Source: Cacajao melanocephalus
Taxonomy: Eukaryota > Chordata > Mammalia > Primates > Pitheciidae
Assembly (NCBI GenBank): GCA_963573385.1
Contig: CAUYLG010044598.1
Coordinates: forward strand, 47,848 to 111,847
Direction of reading: 5' to 3'
Length of the DNA: 64,000 nucleotides
The notes under the pieces are model-generated. The model was not told the origin of the DNA, made no database searches, and was given only the letters and a program-made list of their open reading frames with translations. This document shows, piece by piece, positions 1-64,000 of the stretch. Position numbers and translations under genes: made by a program. The first letter of the stretch is position 1, and every line of letters begins with the position of its first letter.

Positions 1-146
1 AGTGGTCTGGTAGCTGACACTTTCTGGTGAGTAGACAGCATACACTCTTTACTCACTCAATATAATTTATAGCTTATGATGTCTCACACATTGCAAAGTG
101 CTACAATGCATCTGAGAACAAGACAGAGCTTGCTGAAGGTCTTCTA

Positions 147-516
<370 letters not shown>

Positions 517-1490
517 AAAGATGAGAGCCACAGAATACTGCCATTGATGAACTCAGAGAGGAGACAGCCCCAAACAGTGGCAGTCCTGGAGGAGCCTGGG
601 GAAACAACGAGGACCAGCTCATAAACCCAATCTGTAGCAGTCAGAAGCAGGTGCTTTGAGGCAAAATCATGTGAAAGACTCTCGCAAAGATATTCCAGCT
701 GGAGCAACCAGTCAGAAGGGTTCAGGGTAGGAGAGGGGCCAGTGTGGTTGCAGCATGGGGATTTGGGTTGAGCCAGGCCTTAAAAGCCCACCTTCCAGGC
801 TAAGAAATTGGTATGTATCCTGAAGGCCAGATTTGAAGTAGAGTAATAAATGGGGCTTGGTATTTTAGCAAGCTTATCCTACCAATGATTGAAAATCTGA
901 AATCAGATGGGAATCTGAATTCAAGAGACCAATTAATTATGTAGCCATTCCAGAGCTCAGAGAAGAAGGAACTGGATTTTCAGCAGCAGTGGGAATAAGA
1001 GGATAAGAGGAGTGGAAGAAATATGTAGGAAGATGTTCAAGAACATTGGCAAAACATGACTGCCTCCAGGACGGAAGAGAGGAGTCATGACGGTAGGGGC
1101 TGGTACCATTAACAGATGGGAAACTTCATGAGCAGTTGACAGGGGAAGGTGGGGGTGAAAGGCTGGGCTTTGGAGTGCAGCAGGAGGGACGAATGTTAAC
1201 AGTCCATTTAGCAAGTAATGAGAACCATGCAAATGCTTGAAATTGTTCAGTCCTTAGCCTCTCTGAATGTATGTGTTAATTTTGAGCAACCTCCTTGAAA
1301 AGCCCATCTCTGATTTCAATATGTTCTTCCTCCTCCATTATCTGTCAAATCAACGCACTCATCTTTCTCCACTGACACATCTTTCTTGTAGGCCACCCTA
1401 ATTCCAAGCTTGCAACAGCAACTGTCTCCCAGTCTTCATCTTGACTCAGCTGTCTTCTAACCCATTCTCAATAAACAATGGTGGTCCCTC
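517..1490. other. 3' flank, no gene recognised
   Basis: I see no exon, RNA gene or confidently named repeat here. Short open frames lack any family match. Confidence 0.5.
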
Positions 1491-1624
1491 TATTTTTTTT
1501 TTTTAATGAAAGGGATGGGGCCTCACTGTGTTGTCCAGACTGGTCACTAACCTGGCCTCAAGCAATCCTTCTGCCTCAGCCTTCCAAATGCTGGGGTTAT
1601 AGATGTGAGCCACCATGCCTGGCC
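1491..1624 (-). mobile_element. Alu monomer (FLAM/Alu left-arm like)
   Basis: A single antisense Alu-type monomer with a T-run on its left and ending in the Alu 5' edge (CACCATGCCTGGCC). Confidence 0.75.
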
Positions 1625-1779
1625 AAGAGTGGTGGTCTTTCTAAAACAGAAATGTAGTCCATTTACTTCCTTAGGAAAGACATTCAGTGCCTCCTACAGC
1701 TGGCAGGATAAAGTCCTAAACTCTACCATCTGGCACATAAGGCCTAAGGGCATGCAGCTCCTGCTCCCCTCCAGTCATC

Positions 1780-1853
1780 ATTATTTATGTCTGCATGTCT
1801 GCCTTCTCCTAAAAATAATTCTATCCAGGATGCCCCAAGGATGTCATGCTGGA
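1780..1853. repeat. 74-bp duplication, copy 1
   Basis: Identical over 74 bp to 3313-3386. It starts ATTATTTATGTCTGCATG and ends GATGTCATGCTGGA. Flanks differ. Confidence 0.95.
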
Positions 1854-2107
1854 GGAGGCTTAACAGGAAGCACCTCCCCTTGCTGAGGAGAGCTCCAGCC
1901 AGACCAAGTGGGAGGACCCAGGCTCCAAAACTTCTCCAGCACCAAAGGCTGTGTCCCAAACCTGTACAGCTCTTCACCTGGCTGAGTCGTATTTCAGGAA
2001 GCTTTCTCCAGCCTTCTAAAGCCAGGTTAGGGTGCCTGCCAGGCCCCTTCATAGCTATGTGTTTTAATGATCTGTTCTCTCAGCAGGATTCTGAGTGCTT
2101 TACCTGT

Positions 2108-2469
2108 TGTATTAGTCCATTCTCACACTGCTATTAAAAACTACCTGAGACTGGGTAATTTAAGAAGAAAAGAAATTGAATTGACTCAGTTCCACAGGCT
2201 TAACAGGAAGCATGACTGGGAGGCCTCAGGAAACATAATCATAGCAGAAGGCGAAGAGGAAGCAAGCACCTTCTTACCATGGAAAAGCAAGAGAGAGAGA
2301 GTGAGGGGGGAGGTGCCAAACATTTTTAAACCATCATATCTTGTGGTTTAAACAGCATAGGGAAAACCCGCCCCCACGATGCAATCACCTCTCACTATCC
2401 CCTTCCCCAACACTAAGGATCACAACCCAAGATGAGATTTGGGTGGGGACGCAGGGCCAAACCTTATCA
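2108..2469 (-). mobile_element. MaLR LTR (MST/THE1 type)
   Basis: The reverse complement carries the MaLR LTR layout: a TGATA-type start, 'CCCACCCAAATCTCATCTTG', and an end in GGACTAATACA. Confidence 0.8.
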
Positions 2470-2474
2470 GCCTT

Positions 2475-2590
2475 AACCCATAACGAACTTATGAGGCGGA
2501 CACTATTATTATCCCCATTTTACAAAGAAGGGAAATAAAACACAGAGGTTAAATAACTTACCCAAGGGCACAAAGAAGTAGCAACTGGAT
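2475..2590 (-). mobile_element. MIR fragment
   Basis: Contains 'TATCCCCATTTTACAAAGA' and 'AATAACTTACCCAAGG', the antisense MIR core. Confidence 0.6.
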
Positions 2591-2803
2591 CCAATCCAGT
2601 GAGGTCCCAGGTGCATTTTGGTAACCACCATGCACAGTGTTTCTTACTTGTCATTGCAACCCTGGTGCAGAGCCTGACTAGTATAGTTGATGTTAAGTAA
2701 TGTTGTTTATCTCCGTATAGTTTACTCATTCAATAAATATTAGGTTCCTACTTCTAAGGTAGTCTATAAGAATTAGCTTGAAATGATTAAATGAAAATAT
2801 TAT

Positions 2804-3106
<303 letters not shown>

Positions 3107-3312
3107 AAATTATTATTTAATGCACTTATTAATTTACACTTTCTGAAGACTTACTGTTTGTGCAGGCACACTGGGCTTAGTGTGAAAAAATAGAGAATGA
3201 AAACAATACCCTGAACCTTGAGTTGACAGACATGGGGCTCGTGACAAAAATTAAAAAATATATTTTTAAAAGATCATCAACTTTTTCATTCCTGTTCCTG
3301 AAGCCTTTGTGG

Positions 3313-3386
3313 ATTATTTATGTCTGCATGTCTGCCTTCTCCTAAAAATAATTCTATCCAGGATGCCCCAAGGATGTCATGCTGGA
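3313..3386. repeat. 74-bp duplication, copy 2
   Basis: Second copy, same orientation, 1533 bp away from copy 1, with no mismatch seen. Confidence 0.95.
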
Positions 3387-3781
3387 AGCTTCCTGTAGGT
3401 AAGGAGGGGCGCAGCAGTGATGCTAAGTGCTGAAGCTGCAGGTCTGAAGATAAAAGCCTCCAGAACGTGGCCAGAAATGGTTCATTGGCTGCAGCCGCAG
3501 CAAGGAGCCAGTGCTGCCACCTGCTGGCCAGGAGCAGGTTTCCCCACACCCATCCTGTTAGGAGGCTGAATCACAGCCAGACCGGGGAGGTGGGGGATTT
3601 TATCACAACTCGCTTAGTTAAGAGGTAGGAAACTGATGAAAAAGGGACTTACCCAAGATCACGTAACTGGTTTGTGGGATAGTCAGAACCGGAACCAAGT
3701 ACAGGGTTCCTGTAAAACCTGACGCACGCTCCTCTGGATTCAGGCATATGGAACTTACAACCTTCAAATTGCAGTATAGTC

Positions 3782-3985
3782 TTCTCTTGCTTTTTGCTTT
3801 CTCTCTTCTCTCCTCCCCCTCCCCCTCCTTTTTTTCTCCTCTCCCCATCCCTCCCCTCTCCTCCCATCCCCCCTTTTTTCCTTCCTTCTCCCTTCCCTTC
3901 TTCCCTATCCTTACCCCCTTCTCCCGTCTCCCTCTCTCCTCCCTTCCCTCCTCCCTTCTCCTCCCCTCTCCTTTTTTTTTTTTTT
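3782..3985. repeat. ~200-bp polypyrimidine (CT-rich) tract
   Basis: The plus strand is almost wholly C and T, with many CTCCC/TTCCC units, so the minus strand is purine-only over long stretches. The open frames over it (Pro/Ser/Leu-rich) are compositional artefacts. Confidence 0.95.
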
Positions 3986-4084
3986 TAAAAAACCAGTTCT
4001 CATCACTGCACTTCAGGGCAGGGGAAGCACTGAGGAATGAGGCAGCCTAGCTCTGTAGAGGGAAAGGGAGCTGGTCAACATATG

Positions 4085-5215
4085 CCTTAGGTATTTTTTT
4101 AATTAATAAACTTTATGGAGCAGTTTTAGACTCATAGCAAAATTAAGTGAAAGTAGAAAATTTCCATATACCCCCTGATCCCACATGCTCACAACCTCAC
4201 CTGCTAACAGCATTTCCTACCAGAGTGGTACGTTTGATACAACTGATGAACCCACATTGACACGGCATTTTGACCCAAAGTCCATAGTTTATATTAAGAG
4301 TCACTGTGCTTCCCAGCACTTTGGGAGGCCGAGGCAGGCGGATCTTGAGGGCAGGAGTTCGAGGCCAATGTGGCCAACATAGTGAAACCCCGTCTCTACT
4401 AAAAATACAAAAAATTAGCCGGATGTGGTGGTTTGCGCCTGTAATCCCAGCTACTCAGGAGGCTGAGGTAGAATTGCATGAACCCAGGAGGCGGAGGTTG
4501 CAGTGAGCCGAGATTGCGCCATTGCAGTACAGCCTGGCTACAGAGCAAGACTCTGTCTCAAAAATAAATAAATGAGTCACTCTGCTATTACACATTCTAT
4601 GGGTTTGAACAGATGTATAATGATGTGTATCCCTCTTCGAAATCGTTTCACTGCCCTAAAAATCCCCTATGTTCCTCCTGTTCATCTCTCCTCCTCCCAC
4701 CCCTCTGGCAACCACTGTCTCCATAGTTTTGCCTTTTCCGGAATATTACATCGTTGGAACCATAGAGCATGTAGCGTTTCAGACTGGCTCCTTTCACTCA
4801 GTAATGTGCATTTAAGGTTCTTCTCTGTCTTTTCATGGCTTGATAGCTGATTTCTTTTTAGTGCTGAATAACATTCCATTGTCTGGATTGACCACAGTTT
4901 ATCCATTCACTTACTGAGGGACATCTTGGTGGCTTCCAAGTTTGGGTAATTATAAAGTTGCTATAAACGTCCGTGTGCAGGGTTTTGTGTGGATATCAGT
5001 TTTCAGTTCATTTGGGTACATGCCAAAAAGCACAACTGCTGAATTGTATGGTAAGAGTATGTCTGGTTTGGTAAGAAACTGAAACTGTCTTCCAAAGTGG
5101 CTGCGCCACTTCACATTCCCCGCAGCCATGAGTGAGAGTTCCTGTCACTCCACACCCTTGCCAGTATTTGGTGTTTTTGATTTTGGCCTTTCTCGTAGGT
5201 GTGTGGTATGCTTTA
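4085..5215 (-). mobile_element. L1M 3'-end relic, interrupted by Alu
   Basis: The reverse complement carries the familiar old-L1 3' region, with motifs such as AGCCAGTCTGAAACGCTACA and GGAAAAGGCAAAACTATGGA. It is split at ~4303-4572 by an Alu. Confidence 0.75.
4303..4572 (+). mobile_element. Alu inserted in L1M, 5'-truncated
   Basis: Starts near CCCAGCACTTTGGGAGG. GAGTCACT flanks both sides (4296 and 4574 areas) as target-site duplication. Confidence 0.85.
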
Positions 5216-5885
5216 GTTTTTTAGTAATTTGGGAGATAAATAATTAGTTTCAGAAATCCTCACACTCATTAGCAGTATCTACCCATAGAATCAAAATCAC
5301 AGGGAAGCCAGGTGGTGTTGAGTTACAGGAAATGTGAATATGTGCCTGCAGTTCACAAAGGGCACAGGGGTGGGACTCACGCTTTCAGCAGCTGTTGGGC
5401 AGCTGCGTATGAACCAGACTAAGGTGGTAGGGGCAGAACCGCAGCATACTGTCCCCTGAGTCTATGGTCAAGCAATGCAGAGCGGCAACCAGAGGATGCT
5501 AAATCCAAGGCGATGACTTGACTCTATCGTGATCACTGCCTGCAGTTACCACCAGGAAGGCTTAACACAGGGAGCAGGATATTTCAAGAGAAGGAACAAG
5601 TATAACCCAATAAGGAAGGCATATGCTGGAGATAAAGACCACCATCCAGAGAGAGTGCCCAAAGGCCTACCTTCCTTTGCCCATCAGCATTTAGACACAG
5701 GTTTTAGTTTACTTCTCTCTCACTAGCTAATAGTGGACCACAATGGGCTTGTTTCCTGTCTGCACCGTTTGTTCTCTTTAAAGTAAAAAAAAAAAAACTA
5801 AGTACAGGATGAGGAGAACTTGTTAGAATACATGTAACAGTATTAAAGGCTAATGCTTATTGATCTCCTGTATACCAGGCAGTGG
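5216..5885. other. 3' flank, nothing recognised
   Basis: No exon or repeat that I can name; a short A-run near 5787. Confidence 0.4.
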
Positions 5886-6200
5886 TTTTTAAAAAAATTT
5901 TTTTTAAAAAGTTTTTTGAGATGTTCTCACTCCATGCCCAGGCTGCAGTACAATAGCACGATCTCTGCTCACTGCAACCTCCATCTCCCAGGTTCAAGCA
6001 ATCCTCCCACCTCAGCCTCCTGAGTAGCTGGGACTATAGGCATGTGCCACCACAACCAGTTAACTTTTTGTATTTTGTTGGTAGAGTCAGGGTTTCATTG
6101 TGTTGCTCAGGCTGGTCTTGAACTCCTGAGCTCAAGCAATCCACCGGCCTCAACCTCCCAAAGTGCTGAAATTACAGTCGTGAGACACTGCACTCAGTCC
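5886..6200 (-). mobile_element. Alu
   Basis: Antisense Alu with TTTTTTGAGATGTTCTCAC head and a diverged 5' edge at about 6200. Confidence 0.9.
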
Positions 6201-6254
6201 TAGGCAGTGTTTTTCATTGTAATTCTAAAAAAAAAAAAAACCCCACAAAACTCC

Positions 6255-6330
6255 ATGCAATATGTACTATTATTATTTCCACTTACAGATGAGGAAACTA
6301 AGGCACAGATAGTTAAGTAGCCAACTTGGG
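6255..6330 (-). mobile_element. MIR fragment
   Basis: 'CACTTACAGATGAGGAAACT' with AGGCACAGATAGTTAAGTAG, the antisense MIR core. Confidence 0.6.
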
Positions 6331-6400
6331 ATTATCTTCCAGATAATTGGAATATGTCCACAATGACTCCAAAAATGGCTGCCAAAAAAGTGAAGGTGTG

Positions 6401-6695
<295 letters not shown>

Positions 6696-6869
6696 TTATT
6701 ATGACTGTAATCAAAATAAATCTGAACTCAGAGGCAGTTCAGCTGAGTCTTTGAGATGTCCAGGTTTTGTATGTATCACTCCTTCACCATGCAGGATTTG
6801 AACACAGCTCTATTATATTACAGTAGAATGGGCTCAGTGAGGTTTATGTGTGGTTTATGTGTGCATCTG

Positions 6870-7025
6870 TTTCTTCTATTGGACAAGTGAGCTTGCTGAG
6901 GTCAAGAATTGTGTCCCTCATGTTTTTATATCTATCTTAACCTCCAGTACTTAATCAGGGATTAGTACACGGTAATAAGTTGGAAAATGTTAGTGGAATG
7001 AGTAAGTGAGAGAATGAATAAAGTA
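6870..7025 (+). mobile_element. L2 3' end fragment
   Basis: Resembles the L2 3' terminus (TGAGGTCAAGAATTGTGTC then GAATGAGTAAGTGAGAGAATG). Confidence 0.5.
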
Positions 7026-7617
7026 CAAAATAAGGCAATTAGAAAGCAAGGGATTTCTATGTTGCAGCATGGGGAGAGCATGCAGCTTCCAGGATGACAG
7101 CTTTGAAGGGGACAACACTTAATCGAAGTTTAGTATTTGATGTGTTTATTTTAAAATCAGTCATCTGTCTAATATTAGTTTCTTTTTATTTGTATGGCAC
7201 ATTGTAATTTTCAACACTTTTTAACCTTCACTATTTTATTCAATACTCACAAAAGTGCACTAAAATAGGGAGGTTATGTTTATCAGGCAGGGAATATGTA
7301 TCAGGCAGGAATCAAGTGTGTCTATGGCAGAGCTTATGTTTGAACGTAATGTTCTGATTTCTTAGCTTGGAGCCCTTCCCTCCATGCCAGGCCAGCAGGG
7401 CTCTGTGGTTAACCTCATGGTACCATCTGAGTCTGTCCAACCTCCTTTGTGGAACTCAGTTATGTTACCAGGAGAAAAAAATGCACAGCTTTGCTTTTGC
7501 ATCTGGGAAATGATGAAGATGAATGTTATTTCTTAAATATAAAAAAAATGCAAACTCTAAATATGTAAAAGATACCCACATAAAAATTATTAATATGTTA
7601 ATTTTTAAAACTTGATC
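7026..7617. other. 3' flank, nothing recognised
   Basis: AT-rich single-copy-looking sequence with no named element. Confidence 0.4.
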
Positions 7618-7623
7618 TTTATT
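7618..7623 (-). promoter_or_regulatory. Candidate polyadenylation signal AATAAA
   Basis: First exact AATAAA on the minus strand downstream of the terminal exon's stop. Position is plausible, but the surrounding sequence is AT-rich, so a chance match is possible. Confidence 0.3.
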
Positions 7624-8188
7624 GGGTATTAAACATATTTATCTGATATTAAAAATTGATTTGATATTTGATTCACGTGGTGGGAGGGGCAAAGACATCA
7701 CCCTGGCTTTGGAAGCTGCAGCCAGGTCCTACAAACATGTATCTTTTCTTATTCTGTCTTTATAGACCATGACAAATGTTTGCTATTTGTAATACTGTGC
7801 TACCTCCAAAAGACTTAACAACTGGATATTTAAAAATATGTATTTTCGGTTAATGTACTAACTAGAAACATGTCTGTTGCAACACACTATGTCATACCAT
7901 CTTGAGATTAATAACTTCTCATATGATACAACTTTGCGTGGGCTGAAATAGACAGATCAAGCTAAAACAACATGAATGGTAAGGGCAATTTTTGTAATGT
8001 TAGGAGGAAGTAAAGCATCACACTCCTGACCCTTTTTGACCAGAAAGAGAAGAAATCAACACGTCTGGTCTGTGCCTGAAACAGAAGAGCTTATGTAGGA
8101 ACCTGCAGGGGGCCAGCCACAGAGAAAGGTCCAACAATAGATCATCACAAGGACATAGTGCTTACTAAAATCTTTTTTCTTTGACATG
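7618..8188 (-). other. Probable 3' UTR of the ADCY10-like gene
   Basis: Sequence downstream of the stop with no recognisable repeat. The first canonical AATAAA on the minus strand is at 7618-7623, about 570 bases after the stop. The true cleavage site is not determinable from sequence alone. Confidence 0.35.
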
Positions 8189-60052
<51,864 letters not shown>

Positions 60053-60104
60053 CTGTTATTTGTAGTGTTAAAAAAGAGCAAACTCATCAACATAAAATAG
60101 TCTA

Positions 60105-60521
<417 letters not shown>

Positions 60522-62837
60522 TTAAATCTTCCTGGGAGCTTTTTAGCTAACCATGTGGTTTTGCAGTTTTATTTGATTAGAGGCTGTGAGGGAAAGTATT
60601 CTTATAATGCTCATTATAACGTTTAATTATAGTGTAGAAAACTCAGATTTGCTTAGATTACACAACCAGGAAGTAAGCCAATGCTATCTAACTCTAAAGC
60701 TTGTTTTTTTTTAATAACACACTAGAAATAATCTGTAGACTATTACATTAGGAAATAAATTTATCAAAGTTAGGTTTTCTACATTAAACAATTATGGATA
60801 AAATAATTTTACTTCTGATTCTGTAATAAAGAAAACCTGCCCTCTATATATGAAAATTATACTAATTCAGGGCTACAAAAAGCATTGCCTGGAATAAAAT
60901 TCAATTTGCCTTCAGAAATCATGTATAGATTATTTCTGTCATAAAAGCAGCTTAAATTTTTAATGAGAATAAATTGTAGATTTTTTCTGATTATAAAACT
61001 AACATATACTTACTGTAAAAAATATGGAAAACTTGGAAAAGAAAAAGAAAAAAAATCACTTTGGGTTACAACCCTTATTTTTCTTGTGTGTTTTTAAATA
61101 CTGTAACAGGATGCCCAGACTGAAATCTGAAACTCATCTCATAGTCTTTGAAATCTGGGTGGACAGCAAGGAGCTGGAAGAATTGTAATTTCTAAGCAGT
61201 AAGCAATTTTTGTCAAAAAAGTTGGAGACTCATTCAGAGCCAACTATTCCTTCTTTGCTCTGATAATATCCAGGTATTTAATGTCTTTGTTGAAGGACCA
61301 TTAATACAAGTGTAGATGTTTAATAAAAAGCTAAGTGCTTTGCTTGGTAATATAAATTTCTGAGTATGGCTTAGTGAGAACTACTTAGCAGATTGTATTG
61401 CTTCTTTTGAGTGAATATTCCCTTTCTGAAAATGCATTTGAACCTCAGTTTTGTGAGATGTTTTTTCTTTGGCCTGAAGCTCACATAGGAACTCATAAGA
61501 TGAGGCTTAAAAGGCTGCATAGCTGAGTCTTCCAGCTGTCTGTATTCTATTCATACAGAACACCTACAGGTAGGACCTTATGAATTACCTTTAGCTGGAT
61601 TCTAAAATGAGGTTGTCTCTTTAACTTGAAATGCATGTGCCTTGTTTCTATCTAAGCAAAGTGTCAATATCGGGGACTGTTGTATGCATTTTTTTTACCC
61701 TAAAAAGCTACAATTTATTTATTTATTTAGGGATGGCAAGTAGCAAAGTTTATTGGAATATAACAGTAGATTGGAGATTATTAGTGTAGATTATGTCCAA
61801 GTACTCAATCTGTGTATATATCAGGTAAGTGATGTAATTCTTACTTTACCTGTGAGGAAATGGGCTTGGAGTAATGAAGTCAGGTGCCCAAGGCCTAATG
61901 GCTTTGATCGTAGATCCACTGGATTTCCTAAGCTCACTCTCAACTAGGGTAAGCCTTGGTGGGTGGATGTGACAGAGTGAAGGGGCTGACAGGATCTAGG
62001 GTGTTTTGTAAGAACAGAGTTGAAGTGACTGAGTAATAAATTAAAACTAGATTGGGTGAGGAGGGCCACCAGGTGTTACCTGGGCTAGAGCAGCCAGTGA
62101 AATAGTCAGGTTTGTACTTTTTTTTCTTTTTTAACTTTTATCTTACTTTCTTAAACATTGTTTGTATTACCATACTTTCTTTCTTACCAGTAAGACTTTT
62201 TACTGTTGAACTGACACTTCTATTTAGGTAGATCATGAATGAGTGTTTTGGTTTAGCGAACTTTTCATTCCTTGTTCATCCCTACCTACCTTGCCTACAT
62301 TGTTTACTTCCTAGTATTTTTTTTTCACTTTATTCAACTTTTCAAAAGCAGCTCCATTCTCTCCGGGGAGCATCCTAGATTATTTTTTGTTTGACAGAAG
62401 CCCCTTCAGGGATGCTATCAAAATATCCTTAGAATTTATAGATTTGTAGTTTGTTGTGCTACTATTTTTAATGACTATTTAAATGCATTATTAACATAAA
62501 ATTTTCTCTCTGTTTTCATTAGATTACAAATGAATATAATTATATTAAATTACACCCAATTTGTGGGCCTAATTATTAAAATAGAACTTTTTTCTAAGGA
62601 ATATAAGGAGCATAACATAACACAATTTATTTATTATAGTTTTATTGTCAACCATATTGTTGCAATTTCATTTATAGCAGCTCTTGTGAAAGAAGGGCAT
62701 TTCCCACGCTGCTAGCCTCTGACAATTTGTGTTTGGTTATAACTTCAAGGAAAGGTATGTGGGCCTGTTCTTTATGTCATACTGGTGGAATCAGGGCAAA
62801 AAGACAATTAGATCAGACTGAGAAATAGATGCATAGG

Positions 62838-63209
<372 letters not shown>

Positions 63210-63826
63210 TCAATTATTAAAATAAGCATATCCCAGGATGAAAAGTAAGGCCTCAAAGGAGGGTGAGAGTGGGTATTCCTTCTCCTCTGTGGCTTCAGGA
63301 GTTTGGGAATCTGGACTTAAATGAAGTGATTGGCTTAAAGATTCTGAAAACTACCTGAAGTGAAAATTGGGCATTTCTGCTGGCCCAAGCATTTTTTGCA
63401 GTCTGGAACTGTTGCCCTCCTTTAGGCTCTGCTAACACCAAGACTGTGGCCTTATACTTCTCCAAAGTGTGAGACAGAGCCTCCTCTTAATTGCCCTAAC
63501 ACACTGAGGACCAAGATTTAACTTATGATAAGACTTTCGGGGATGTTCGTGTCTGACAGAAGGAAATTACAAGTGCTGCTAGAAGTGGCTGCCTTTGGAA
63601 TCCACAGGCTAATCTTCGTTGGGTCTCTTCTCTCATAGGTATATCCCAGCCTTATTTGAGGTCGACTCCCCTGTCTAATCTCAAGTTATCTCTTTTACAA
63701 TAAGGTCCCTATCACCAGGAATCACAAAAATATCACTTCCAAATGGGTTGTAGACTTAAATATAAAAGGTAAAAACAAAATTTAATAGTTTCTATCTCAT
63801 ATGGTCAATATTAAGAATAAATTGGT

Positions 63827-64000
63827 TGGGTGCTGTGGCTCATGCCTATATCCCCAGCACTTTGGGAGGCCGAGGTGGGCAGATCACAAGGTCAAGAGAT
63901 CCAGACTGTCTCCTGGCCAACATGGTGAAACCTCGTCTCTACCAAAAATACAAAAATTAGCTGGGCGTGGTGGTACGTGCCTGTAGTCCCAGCTACTCGG
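63827..64000 (+). mobile_element. Alu, cut by window end
   Basis: Left arm and start of the right arm. Confidence 0.95.

Noticed and set aside
1744..2137. Overlapping 102- and 116-codon frames
   Set aside because: They cover the 74-bp duplication and part of the MaLR LTR; no conserved motif or splice context.
3748..4050. Ser/Pro/Leu-rich 100-codon frame
   Set aside because: Product of the polypyrimidine tract, absence of stops is compositional.

Overview
The window is primate, almost certainly human or great-ape, nuclear DNA. It holds more than 40 Alu copies of several ages, L1, L2 and MIR relics, MaLR LTRs and a class II HERV-K-type provirus. Spliceosomal exons (GT-AG) lie between them.

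One gene can be supported. It runs on the minus strand from about 60052 (5') to 8189 (3', stop codon) and is the C-terminal two thirds of a soluble adenylyl cyclase (ADCY10/sAC) family gene. I delimited 20 coding exons by hand. They join in a consistent phase, every internal junction has GT-AG sites, and they leave one open reading frame of 1122 codons with a stop where ADCY10 stops. Counting back from the 1610-residue length of human ADCY10, they match residues 488-1610: the P-loop/STAND-type ATPase region and the long helical, TPR-like C-terminal half. Compared with human ADCY10 as I remember it, about one residue in five to six differs. That is too much for ADCY10 itself in an ape, so this is a diverged paralogue. 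The only named human candidate I know is ADCY10P1 (6p21.1), annotated as a pseudogene. The cyclase catalytic exons should lie beyond position 64000 or may be absent; I could not find the preceding exon in the last 4 kb.

Layout: 1-7617 is 3' flank, with Alus, a MaLR LTR, an L1M relic, a long CT-tract and a perfect 74-bp duplication. 7618-8350 is the terminal exon and 3' UTR. 9285-32375 carries 11 more-downstream exons plus exon 9 in repeat-rich introns, including a KRT8 retrocopy fragment and a trimeric Alu. 32376-44937 is one 12.6-kb intron holding an L2 with a fold-back palindrome and an antisense, pol-less HERV-K14-like (HML-1) provirus inserted into an Alu. 44938-60052 carries exons 1-8. 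60053-64000 is upstream sequence with no recognised exon.

The most interesting result is that an ADCY10 relative this diverged has no coding or splice-site lesion in the window, although it has lost the first glycine of its Walker A motif. Structural oddities include two sets of palindromes, the 74-bp duplication, a microinversion at the proviral 3' LTR edge and a small monomeric Alu inserted into the proviral leader.
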